A DNA stretch of 7,950 nt from Acidobacteriota bacterium (GCA_003223895.1 QHXD01000174.1:1-7950), one strand, 5' to 3'; shown: positions 1-6,253, counted from the stretch's first letter. Notes: a model not told the origin generated them from the sequence alone. Numbers and translations are program-made.

Positions 1-665
1 TCCGAGTGAGGAACCGGTGAAGGATGTTCTCCTGCGGCAACGAGCCCCGCGATGTGCGCGATATCGACCATCACCATCGCACCGTTCTCTCGGGCGATCT
101 TGGAAATACGCTCGAAGTCGATAATCCGCGGATAGGCGCTGGCTCCGGCCACGATCAGTTTCGGTTTGTTTTCGCGCGCCAGCGTGGCCAACTGATCGTA
201 GTCGATGACCTCGGTATCCTTACGAACCCCGTATGGCACGATCCGATAGTACTTGCCGGAGAAATTCAACGGATGGCCGTGGGTGAGATGGCCGCCGTGC
301 GAGAGATTCATGCCGAGGATCGTGTCGCCGGGCTTCAGAATCGTGAGATAAACCGCCATGTTGGCCTGGCTGCCCGAGTGCGGCTGAACGTTGACATGCT
401 CGGCGCCGAAAAGCTTTTTGGCTCGCTCGATCGCGAGGCTCTCGACCACGTCGGCGAACTCGCAGCCGCCGTAGTACCGGCGCCCGGGATATCCCTCGGC
501 GTACTTGTTGGTGAAGACGGAGCCCGTCGCTTCGAGTACGGCCTTGTAGGTGAAGTTTTCCGATGCGATCAGTTCCAGGCCTGTGGCCTGGCGGCGCTCT
601 TCATTCTGGATGGCAGAGTGGATTTCCGGATCGAGATCTTTGAGAGAAGCGTTGAATCGGTTCAT
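1..665 (-). CDS. glyA: Serine hydroxymethyltransferase, N-terminal half (cut by window edge)
   Basis: PLP enzyme that converts serine and tetrahydrofolate to glycine and 5,10-methylene-tetrahydrofolate in the cytoplasm; it is the main source of one-carbon units. 221 residues are visible of the roughly 415 usual for the family. Seen directly: ELIASENF (31-38), the YPGRRYYGGCEF loop (59-70), NVQPHSGSQAN (92-102), LSHGGHLTHG (121-130) with the PLP-stacking His126, and VDIAHIAGLVAAG (200-212) with Asp201 and His204, matching Asp200/His203 of the E. coli enzyme. The PLP lysine (near 229 in E. coli) lies just beyond the window. The start is the ATG read from 665; the upstream AGATCCT is a poor ribosome site, but the MNRF... 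beginning aligns with the family. It is transcribed away from metF, and a palindromic repeat begins 20 bases before its start codon. Family assignment is very secure. Confidence 0.97.
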   Translation of the reverse strand, partial: MNRFNASLKDLDPEIHSAIQNEERRQATGLELIASENFTYKAVLEATGSVFTNKYAEGYPGRRYYGGCEFADVVESLAIERAKKLFGAEHVNVQPHSGSQANMAVYLTILKPGDTILGMNLSHGGHLTHGHPLNFSGKYYRIVPYGVRKDTEVIDYDQLATLARENKPKLIVAGASAYPRIIDFERISKIARENGAMVMVDIAHIAGLVAAGEHPSPVPHS

Positions 666-684
666 AGGATCTAAAATTTATCAT

Positions 685-792
685 TAAACGCGGGCTAAAG
701 CCCGCGACTACATTAATACCGAACGTTGATCCCCAAATGTAAATACCGAACGTTGATCCCCAAATGTAGTCGCGGGCTTTAGCCCGCGTTTA
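685..792. repeat. 30-bp perfect inverted repeat with nested hairpins
   Basis: Arms at 685-714 and 763-792 are exact reverse complements. Each arm also contains its own hairpin, CGCGGGCT-AA-AGCCCGCG (689-706) and its complement (771-788), with 8-bp stems. The 48 bases between the arms are a tandem repeat, annotated separately. This palindrome-within-palindrome design resembles REP/BIME-type extragenic repeats. It fills most of the spacer between the divergent glyA and metF genes and would lie in the glyA leader or promoter region. A terminator role is less likely because no T-tract follows and the neighbours are divergent. Repeat structure is seen directly; the family name is inferred. Confidence 0.85.
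714..767. repeat. Two-copy tandem repeat, 27-bp period
   Basis: The same 26 bases, from AATACCGAACGTTG to CCAAATGT, occur at 715-740 and 742-767, separated by one base. They form the loop of the larger inverted repeat and overlap the first five bases of its right arm. The second copy ends in AAATGT, and the right arm begins inside it, so the tandem duplication probably arose within or together with the element. There are only two units and no spacer, so this is not a CRISPR. No function can be read from it. Confidence 0.85.
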
Positions 793-813
793 GCCATACT
801 CCGCACTTATCCG

Positions 814-840
814 TTGCGGGCTGCGCAGCCGCAGTATAGT
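814..840 (+). promoter_or_regulatory. Possible promoter before the metF remnant
   Basis: TTGCGG (814-819) and TATAGT (835-840) are separated by 15 bases, a short but possible sigma70-type arrangement. Transcription would begin about 847, only a few bases before the GTG at 852. The duplicated region in front of intact metF has TTGCGG (1046-1051) and TGTAGT (1068-1073) with a 16-base spacer, so the -10-like box there is weaker. Either could drive metF. This is pattern matching only, and the -35 match is weak. Confidence 0.3.
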
Positions 841-1234
841 ATTCGCGCGAAGTGAAGTTACGCGATCTCTACGCCAGACCGGGTTTGACCTTTTCGATCG
901 AGTTCTTTCCTCCGAAGACGCCTGAGGGCGACGCCGCTCTCTTCCGGGAAGTGGAGATTCTCAAGACACTCAATCCTGCGTTTTGCTCCGTCACCTACGG
1001 CCCCTCTCACCATCACCCTCACCCTCTCAATATTCAACTTAACCGTTGCGGCCTTTGACGACGGCAGTGTAGTATTCGCGCGAAGTGAAGTTACGCGATC
1101 TCTACGCCAGACCGGGTTTGACTTTTTCGTTCGAGTTCTTTCCTCCGAAGACCCCTGAGGGGGACGCCGCTCTCTTCCGGGAAGTGGAGATTCTCAAGAC
1201 ACTCAATCCTGCATTTTGTTCCGTAACTTATGGC
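831..1234 (+). repeat. Direct duplication of the metF 5' end
   Basis: Bases 831-1001 match 1064-1234 at a constant offset of 233. The coding part (852-1001 against 1085-1234) is 141/150 identical, and the 21 bases before the start differ at one position. Weaker similarity continues upstream (CCGTTGCGG at 811-819 and 1043-1051, one base out of register). The segment between copies (1002-1063) begins with a pyrimidine-rich stretch of CACCCTC-like units and has no other recognised content. No transposase or target-site duplication is visible. Confidence 0.93.
852..1058 (+). pseudogene. Truncated upstream copy of metF
   Basis: An open frame of 68 codons starts at GTG. Its first 50 residues are those of MetF (MKLRDLYARPG, then SIEFFPPKTPEGD up to SVTYG), with Ile16 in place of the Phe of the intact copy. 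After codon 50 the homology stops and an unrelated His/Pro-rich tail of 18 residues follows to a TGA. It therefore lacks the AGGSTRDKT loop and nearly all of the FAD/folate barrel and cannot be an enzyme. The nine nucleotide differences from intact metF comprise eight synonymous changes and one replacement. It ends 26 bases before the metF start, so it could still be translated as a leader peptide, but nothing shows regulation. A strain-mixture assembly artefact is the main alternative. Confidence 0.85.
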
Positions 1235-1975
1235 GCCGGTGGAAGCACGCGGGACAAGACTGTTGAGATTGTGACCCGGCTCCATGATGACGTTGGACTG
1301 GAGGTCATGTGCCACCTGACCGTTGTGGACCAGTCCAAAGACGACGTCCGCGCCGTCCTGAACAGGCTCAAAGCCAACCGGATCGAAAACATCATTGCGC
1401 TCGCAGGCGATCCTCCCAAGGGCGTCACCGACTGGAGGCCGCATCCCGACGGATTTCATTACTCGACGGAACTGGTGCAGGAGGCCGCCGCCTACAACTG
1501 GTTCTCGATTGCGGTGGCCGGCTTTCCGGAAGTGCATCCCCGCGCGGAAAGCCGGGAGTCGGATCTCCGGTATCTCAAACTGAAGGTCGATGCCGGCGCC
1601 GACGCGGTGATCACGCAGCTCTTTTTCGACAACGAAGACTACTATCGCTACGTGGATGACTGCAGGAAGATCGGGATCAAAGTGCCGATTGTTCCCGGCA
1701 TCCTGCCGGTTCAGTCCGCGGCCCAGACGCGCCGGTTTGCCGCGATGTGCGGGTCGGGGATCCCGGCGCGCCTCGACGGGCTGCTCGCGAAAGTGGAGAA
1801 CGACGCCGCGGCGGAGCTTGATCTCGGTATCGAATATGCCACCGAACAGTGCGAGGGACTTCTGCGTTTTGGCGTACCCGGAATTCATTTCTACTCGCTG
1901 AATAAGTCCCGCTCCGTCAAGGCGATATTCGAAAACCTTTCGCTGCTCGAACCTAATTCGGGGACAGACGCATAA
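1085..1975 (+). CDS. metF: 5,10-methylenetetrahydrofolate reductase
   Basis: Flavoprotein that reduces 5,10-methylene- to 5-methyl-tetrahydrofolate, the methyl donor for methionine synthesis; cytoplasmic. It has 296 residues, the usual length of the bacterial single-domain enzyme. Visible motifs: FEFFPPKTPEGD (16-27) with the catalytic Glu17, SVTYGAGGSTRDKT (46-59), LAGDPPKG (106-113) with Asp109 near the flavin, GFPEVHP (146-152), TQLFFD (177-182) with Gln178, and PIVPGILPV (201-209). GTG at 1085 is the first possible start, since the same frame has a TAG at 1070-1072; there is no Shine-Dalgarno sequence, so initiation may be leaderless or nearly so. The last eight residues (EPNSGTDA) and the TAA lie inside a perfect inverted repeat, so the native C-terminus was probably replaced. 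It is divergent from glyA, which supplies its substrate. The family call is secure. Confidence 0.96.
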   Translation: MKLRDLYARPGLTFSFEFFPPKTPEGDAALFREVEILKTLNPAFCSVTYGAGGSTRDKTVEIVTRLHDDVGLEVMCHLTVVDQSKDDVRAVLNRLKANRIENIIALAGDPPKGVTDWRPHPDGFHYSTELVQEAAAYNWFSIAVAGFPEVHPRAESRESDLRYLKLKVDAGADAVITQLFFDNEDYYRYVDDCRKIGIKVPIVPGILPVQSAAQTRRFAAMCGSGIPARLDGLLAKVENDAAAELDLGIEYATEQCEGLLRFGVPGIHFYSLNKSRSVKAIFENLSLLEPNSGTDA

Positions 1976-2048
1976 ATCACCTAATTACGAATCAAGGGTC
2001 TTTTACCCGTAATTAGGTGATTTATGCGTCTGTCCCCGAATTAGGTTC
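1949..2048. repeat. 41-bp perfect inverted repeat overlapping the metF 3' end
   Basis: Arms 1949-1989 and 2008-2048 are exact reverse complements around an 18-base loop, which itself can form GGGT-CTTTT-ACCC. The left arm codes for the last eight MetF residues and contains its TAA. Each arm has ACCTAATT near both ends and the core TTCGGGGACAGACG, a motif reminiscent of the GGGGACAGAC repeats associated with REP/RAYT (Y1 transposase) elements; that comparison is from memory. The transcript would form a very stable hairpin that may protect or terminate metF mRNA, but no U-tract follows. A promoter for the next gene begins seven bases after it. Confidence 0.88.
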
Positions 2049-2054
2049 AGGGCG

Positions 2055-2084
2055 TTGACCCCGATTCGCCGGGTCGTGTATAAA
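2055..2084 (+). promoter_or_regulatory. Sigma70-type promoter for the methyltransferase/metE-like pair
   Basis: TTGACC (2055-2060) and TATAAA (2079-2084) are separated by 18 bases, each box one base from consensus. Transcription would start about 2090-2092, giving a leader of only about 14 bases. The purine-rich AGGGAG (2089-2094), the likely ribosome site, would straddle that start. It lies immediately after the inverted repeat, so the downstream pair is probably expressed independently of metF. No operator or riboswitch fold fits in this short space. Confidence 0.6.
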
Positions 2085-2104
2085 CCCCAGGGAGTACTTT
2101 TGTC

Positions 2105-3532
2105 ATGATCTTACACGTAAACCACGTCAGGCCGGGCCATGCCAAGCTGGCTGGGGACGTGGTTGCCACGCTGCTCTCCCTGCTCGAGGACGGGCGCGTC
2201 CAATCCGGCATCCTGCAGAATCTGGATGTTCATCTCGACTGGATCCAGTACAAGACGAATTTTCGGGAACCCATCATCGTGCGGAAAGCGGTCCGCAACG
2301 ACGAAGTGCTTCCGATGATCGAGATTGCCATCGATCTGCGCCAGATCGGCGAGACCAACCTCCGCGAATCGCTCGCGGAGGTATTGAAGACGGTGGACGG
2401 TGATCGCGTCGCCCTGGAGCCGTTCGGGCCGATGCGAAACAGCGTCGTGTGGAGCTTCAACAAACTGTACTGGCAGTACCTGCCGGACTGGGAGAGAGTC
2501 TCCGGAAAGGGATACGAGAAGGCGCTCCCGGGGGGAACCTCCGACGGCCACAATCCGGTCGCCATCAAGGATTCCGCGAACAAGTTCTGGACGCTCCTGA
2601 AGGACATGGACAGCAAGGGCCAGCTTCCCCCGGAAATCTTCGTCATGGAAATCGGCGTCGGCACCGCCGAGCGAGCCCTGCGCTGGATGAACGACTTCAA
2701 GGAACAGGATCGTGAACACGGAACCCAGTACTATCCGCGGATCCGATTCCTTGTTGCCGACTACTCGATCGCGACTCTGAACCGGGCAACGGAGCGCCTC
2801 GGCCCGCACGGCGAGCTGTGCAGCTTTCTGGCCCTTGATGCGCTGAATCCTTTCAAGTCGCTATCGTTCCTGCGCTACAAGATGCTCTATATCCACCTGA
2901 CGAACGTCTACGACAACCTGCCGACCGACGAAATCGCCGTGCGCGACGGCAAGTACTACTTCGTTCAGGTTCGCTCGTACCTGCACCAATCGGAAGTCCA
3001 GAAAATCTGCGAGAAGTTCGGCGTACCGCCGAGCGACTTCAACCGAACGGTCACGCGGCTGCTCGAGGTAGGGCCGGTGCATTTCTCGGAAGTCGATCAG
3101 GGCATGGCGTTCTGGCAGGCAGTCTGGGCGGCGCTGCACCTGGAGGAACGCCTGGTCGCGGTGGACAGCCTTATGGAAGCTCCGCTGCCGCCGGGAATGA
3201 GACCTTCGCACGTGGAGGAGTTTGTCGGCGACGCGGCCGACCTGCGGTTCCACCTGAGCTCGGGCGCTGTCGAAAGCTTCAGCAATACGATCCCGCTGCT
3301 TCACCCGCGCGGATTCCTGGAGGTGCAGGATATTTTCGTCGCCAAGGTTTCCGATTACCTTCAGGGATTCCGAGGACCGGGGAAACTCGACGGCTCCATC
3401 CTCAATTGGGTGAACGGCGCGATGCTCGCGGAGATTGGAAGACAGGCCGGTTACGATGTGCACTTTGCGCCATTCCGCTACCGCGAGAAGTCAAATACGT
3501 CGATCCTGTACACGACACAACGGGAGCAATGA
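2105..3532 (+). CDS. Class I SAM-dependent methyltransferase, MidA/NDUFAF7-like, divergent
   Basis: A 475-residue predicted soluble protein without signal peptide or membrane segment. The central part looks like a Rossmann methyltransferase: motif I FVMEIGVGTAERA (179-191) with Glu182, Gly184 and Gly186 for SAM binding; an acidic strand end at FLVADYS (215-221, Asp219); FLALDALNPF (241-250, Asp245); and a post-strand segment with YDNLPTDEIAVRDG (269-282). The last is reminiscent of the 'NE-DALP' stretch of MidA/NDUFAF7 arginine methyltransferases (COG1565). The first 150 residues and the C-terminal third (LHPRGFLEVQDIFV, 399-412) are not recognised. ATG at 2105 follows AGGGAG by ten bases. 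Its stop is one base from the next start, so the two are almost certainly cotranscribed and perhaps translationally coupled. The substrate is unknown; a generic SAM methyltransferase is the fallback call. Confidence 0.6.
   Translation: MILHVNHVRPGHAKLAGDVVATLLSLLEDGRVQSGILQNLDVHLDWIQYKTNFREPIIVRKAVRNDEVLPMIEIAIDLRQIGETNLRESLAEVLKTVDGDRVALEPFGPMRNSVVWSFNKLYWQYLPDWERVSGKGYEKALPGGTSDGHNPVAIKDSANKFWTLLKDMDSKGQLPPEIFVMEIGVGTAERALRWMNDFKEQDREHGTQYYPRIRFLVADYSIATLNRATERLGPHGELCSFLALDALNPFKSLSFLRYKMLYIHLTNVYDNLPTDEIAVRDGKYYFVQVRSYLHQSEVQKICEKFGVPPSDFNRTVTRLLEVGPVHFSEVDQGMAFWQAVWAALHLEERLVAVDSLMEAPLPPGMRPSHVEEFVGDAADLRFHLSSGAVESFSNTIPLLHPRGFLEVQDIFVAKVSDYLQGFRGPGKLDGSILNWVNGAMLAEIGRQAGYDVHFAPFRYREKSNTSILYTTQREQ
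3522..3526 (+). promoter_or_regulatory. Ribosome binding site that fixes the metE-like start
   Basis: GGGAG lies seven bases before the ATG at 3534 and inside the last codons of the preceding methyltransferase gene. It decides the start: the frame is open back to 3435, but the upstream codons overlap the previous gene in another frame, and family similarity (PTSVVGSY) begins only after 3534. The earlier ATG at 3529 is in another frame and stops within two codons. Confidence 0.7.
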
Positions 3533-3533
3533 T

Positions 3534-4535
3534 ATGAATCTACCAATCCTGCCCACGTCGGTCGTGGGAAGTTATTCGATGCCGAGTTGGCTGGAACGGC
3601 TCAAGACCGAATACATCATGCGCAAAATCAGCCGGCACGATCTGGACGAAATCCACGACACCGCCGTCAAAGCCGCCATCAAAGACCAGGAAATGGCCGA
3701 CGTCGATATCATCACGGACGGCGAAATGCGGCGCGACAACCTGATCGACTATTTCGCCGAACGCCTGCCGGGCACGCAAATCGATCACACGTCGAAAAAA
3801 TTCTATTACGACTTCTACGAGAGCGTCGTCACCGGAAAGATTCCTACGGCTTCGTTGGGACTGGTGGACGACTTCAAGTTCCTTCGAGCAAATACGAGCC
3901 GCGAAACCAAGTTCTGCATCACGGGACCTCACTCGCTGGTGAAGCGCATCCGGAACGAGTATTACAAGACCGAGGAAGACTTCGCCCTGGACATCGCGCG
4001 CGTCATGAACATGGAGTTGAAGGAACTGGTCCGGGCCGGCGCGCGGCACATCCAGATCGACGAGCCGTACTATTCCGGGTTTCCCCAGGATCTGCCCTTC
4101 GGCGTCCGGCTGCTCAATACGCTGGTGGACGGCGTGGATGCGCATATTGGCGTGCACATCTGCTACGGCAACCGGTACGGGCGGCCGTCATGGGCCGGGA
4201 ACTACCAGTATCTCTTTCCGGCGATTCTCGAGGCGCATGTGCAGCAGCTGACGCTGGAATTCGCATGGCGCGGCGGCGAGGACCTGGAACTTTTCAAGGA
4301 GTTTCCCGGCAAGCTGGAGGTGGGAGTCGGCGTGATCGACGTGAAGAGCGATTCAGTGGAATCGCCGGAAATCGTCGCGGAGCGGATACGCCACGCGCTC
4401 AAGTTCCTGCCGCCGGAACGCACGGCGGTGCTGCCTGATTGCGGGCTGCTGCGTTTGCGGCAACCGGTCGCACTGGGCAAGCTGAAGGCGATGGTTCAGG
4501 GGGCGAAGATCGTGCGCAAGGAACTGCAAGGTTAA
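3534..4535 (+). CDS. Core MetE-type zinc-dependent methyltransferase (C-terminal domain only)
   Basis: A 333-residue protein matching the catalytic half of cobalamin-independent methionine synthase (Meth_synt_2 domain), which transfers a methyl group to the zinc-bound thiol of homocysteine. Seen directly: PTSVVGSY (7-14), IITDGEMRRDN (59-69), HIQIDEPYYSG (172-182), HICYGN (208-213), TLEFA (240-244) and LPDCGLLRL (300-308). The zinc ligands His208, Cys210, Glu242 and Cys303 correspond to His641, Cys643, Glu665 and Cys726 of E. coli MetE, and Asp176 to its Asp605. The N-terminal half of the 750-residue enzyme is absent, as in the archaeal and Dehalococcoides 'core MetE' proteins, some of which take the methyl from a corrinoid rather than folate. 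It follows the methyltransferase gene by one base and sits downstream of metF. The donor is undetermined; the family also includes thiol alkyltransferases such as epoxyalkane:coenzyme M transferase. Confidence 0.85.
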   Translation: MNLPILPTSVVGSYSMPSWLERLKTEYIMRKISRHDLDEIHDTAVKAAIKDQEMADVDIITDGEMRRDNLIDYFAERLPGTQIDHTSKKFYYDFYESVVTGKIPTASLGLVDDFKFLRANTSRETKFCITGPHSLVKRIRNEYYKTEEDFALDIARVMNMELKELVRAGARHIQIDEPYYSGFPQDLPFGVRLLNTLVDGVDAHIGVHICYGNRYGRPSWAGNYQYLFPAILEAHVQQLTLEFAWRGGEDLELFKEFPGKLEVGVGVIDVKSDSVESPEIVAERIRHALKFLPPERTAVLPDCGLLRLRQPVALGKLKAMVQGAKIVRKELQG

Positions 4536-4639
4536 GGGAAATTAGCCGCGAATTACGCGGATTACGCGAATGGGGCGCATCAAGAATTTTTTTTTTGCGC
4601 CCCATTCGCGTAATCCGCGTAATTCGCGGCTAATTCTCC
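4536..4639. repeat. 40-bp inverted repeat between convergent genes, possible two-way terminator
   Basis: Arms 4540-4579 and 4596-4635 are exact reverse complements. Pairing continues through GGGA (4536-4539) and TCCC (4637-4640) with one bulged base. The 16-base loop (4580-4595) carries nine of a run of ten T residues (4587-4596). The arms are built from ATTACGCG units. The element starts directly after the TAA of the metE-like gene and its right arm contains the TAG of the convergent PQQ gene (complement of 4630-4632). Its position suits bidirectional termination, although the T-run is in the loop rather than after the stem. The structure is plainly visible; function is inferred. Confidence 0.85.
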
Positions 4640-6246
4640 CGTAAGCCAAACGTGAACAGCGAGCTCCCCACCACGATGCTCACGTACTGCTTCCCATTCA
4701 CCGCAAACGTCATGGGCCCGGCCGCAACCGAAGGCCCGAGATTCGTTTGCCACAGCAACTTCCCGTCGCGGGCGTCGAGCGCGTAAAACGTCCCGTCTCT
4801 CCCGCCGCTGAACAGCACATCGGAGGCGGTGGTCAGAATGCCGGCTTCGGTCGAGGCGGCGTTTTGCCGGAACTCCCATTTCCTGTCGCCCGTCTTCGGA
4901 TCGATCGCGCGGACCGCCCCATAGGCATCGTCATCCCGATTCCCCGGTTTGGGGAACAGGCCGGCGAATCCCTGGCCCTCATGGAACTCCGGCGGCTCCT
5001 GACCTTTTATATATGTCGTCGAGCTGTTCTCCCATGCCGGAATATAAAACAAGCCGGTGCGCGGGCTGTAGGAAGGCGGATACCAGTTGGTTCCGCCCTG
5101 GTTGCCGGGATAGACGAGCGTGCCTGCAATGGTGGGCACGATTCCCGGCACGCGTATGGGCCGGCCTTTCTCGTCGAATCCATCCGCCCAGTTCACTTTC
5201 ACGAACGGCCGGGCGCGCAGAAACTCGCCTGTAAGACGGTCGAGCACGTAAAATATTCCGTTGCGATTCGCCCAGAACATCACTTTGCGCGAGCGTCCCT
5301 GCCAGTCCATGTCCGCCAGCACCGGGGTTTGCGTGGAATCCCAGTCGAACTCGTCGTGCGGTGAAAACTGGTAGTACCACTTCAGCTTTCCGGTATCGGG
5401 ATCGAGCGCGATCACGGAGCAACTGTACAGATTGTCGCCGAGGCGGGCATTGCCGCCCCAGTAGGTAAGGTTGGCGGCCGCGTCGTAGGAGCCGGTTACC
5501 CAGACGGGTGCTCCGCCGTGCATCCACGAGTCGCCGCTCCACGTTTCATGGCCGGGCTCGCCAGGACCGGGGACCGTGTTGAACCGCCAGACTTCCTCGC
5601 CTGTGTTGACGTTCCACGCGGCGATGAATCCGCGCACCCCGTATTCTCCGCCGGCCGTGCCTGCGATCACTTTGTCCTTCACCACGAGCGGCGCATGCGT
5701 GAACGCATAACCTTGCTTCGGATCCGCGGCGGGCGTGTTCCAGAGTTCTTTGCCGGTCTTCGCATCGATGGCGATCATGCGTGCGTCGAACGCAGCGAGA
5801 AAGAGTTTGTCGCCCAGGATCGCAAGGCCGCGCGTCAATTTGCCGCAGCAATTTCTGGCCGCGGGATCGGGCTTGTGGGAGTACGTCCAGATGGTCTTGC
5901 CGGTGGCAGCGTTCAGCGCAATCACGTCATTGGGGCTCTGGATCGTGTACATGGTTCCGTCCACCACCAGCGGCGTGACTTCGTGCTTTTCCAGCGAGCG
6001 GGATTGAAAAACCCACTTCAGCTCCAGGTCCTTCGCATTTGCGGGAGTGATTTGCGTGAGCTGGCTGTGCCGCTGGCTCAGCGGCGAGCCTCCGTAGGTG
6101 AGCCAGTTCTGCGGCTCTTGATTCGCTTTGAGGATCCGGTCGAAGGACACGTTCGGCGATGGAACCTCCCGGTTGGGTGGGGGTGGGGGCCCCTGAGCGA
6201 GAAGCGTGGAGGTGAAGAGAAGGTAAACAAACATACGCATCATCAT
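4630..6246 (-). CDS. PQQ-dependent alcohol dehydrogenase with Asp-X-Asp (lanthanide-type) active site
   Basis: A 538-residue exported quinoprotein predicted to oxidise an alcohol in the periplasm. A signal peptide spans 1-17 (MFVYLLFTSTLLA), with likely cleavage before Gln18 and a Pro-rich linker after it. Seven W-docking repeats of the eight-bladed propeller are visible, e.g. AIDAKTGKELW (159-169), ALDPDTGKLKW (280-290) and ALDARDGKLLW (489-499). Active-site features equivalent to methanol dehydrogenase: vicinal Cys133-Cys134 (NCCG), Glu201 (GGEYG), Trp249, Asn266, catalytic Asp301, Asp303 in HDEFDWD, and Arg328 (NRNG). Asp303 occupies the position that is Ala in calcium MxaF and Asp in lanthanide XoxF. 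There is no CxxCH, so the electron acceptor must be separate. ATG at 6246 was chosen because AGGA (complement of 6254-6257) lies seven bases upstream and the signal peptide follows; a longer frame to 6330 would take codons from a repeat element. Substrate unknown. Confidence 0.87.
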   Translation of the reverse strand: MMMRMFVYLLFTSTLLAQGPPPPPNREVPSPNVSFDRILKANQEPQNWLTYGGSPLSQRHSQLTQITPANAKDLELKWVFQSRSLEKHEVTPLVVDGTMYTIQSPNDVIALNAATGKTIWTYSHKPDPAARNCCGKLTRGLAILGDKLFLAAFDARMIAIDAKTGKELWNTPAADPKQGYAFTHAPLVVKDKVIAGTAGGEYGVRGFIAAWNVNTGEEVWRFNTVPGPGEPGHETWSGDSWMHGGAPVWVTGSYDAAANLTYWGGNARLGDNLYSCSVIALDPDTGKLKWYYQFSPHDEFDWDSTQTPVLADMDWQGRSRKVMFWANRNGIFYVLDRLTGEFLRARPFVKVNWADGFDEKGRPIRVPGIVPTIAGTLVYPGNQGGTNWYPPSYSPRTGLFYIPAWENSSTTYIKGQEPPEFHEGQGFAGLFPKPGNRDDDAYGAVRAIDPKTGDRKWEFRQNAASTEAGILTTASDVLFSGGRDGTFYALDARDGKLLWQTNLGPSVAAGPMTFAVNGKQYVSIVVGSSLFTFGLREN

Positions 6247-6253
6247 AAGGTAA

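Noticed and set aside
24..674. Long plus-strand open frame opposite glyA
   Set aside because: The minus strand encodes an unmistakable GlyA; the plus frame is a GC-driven shadow with no family similarity.
714..767. Possible CRISPR remnant
   Set aside because: Two units adjoin with a single base between them, so there is no spacer, and no cas gene is visible.
1059..1084. SAM or cobalamin riboswitch before metF
   Set aside because: Only 26 bases separate the remnant from metF, and the region upstream is a duplicated coding fragment; no riboswitch core could be recognised.
1091..1888. 265-codon minus-strand open frame across metF
   Set aside because: It lies wholly within metF, whose motifs are all intact on the plus strand; its composition is typical of an antisense shadow.
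3587..4438. 283-codon plus frame overlapping the metE-like gene
   Set aside because: It is Arg/Gly-rich, has no recognisable motif and is out of frame with the clear zinc-site gene.
4630..6246. Quinohemoprotein (PQQ dehydrogenase fused to cytochrome c)
   Set aside because: The protein ends soon after the last propeller blade and contains no CxxCH heme site.
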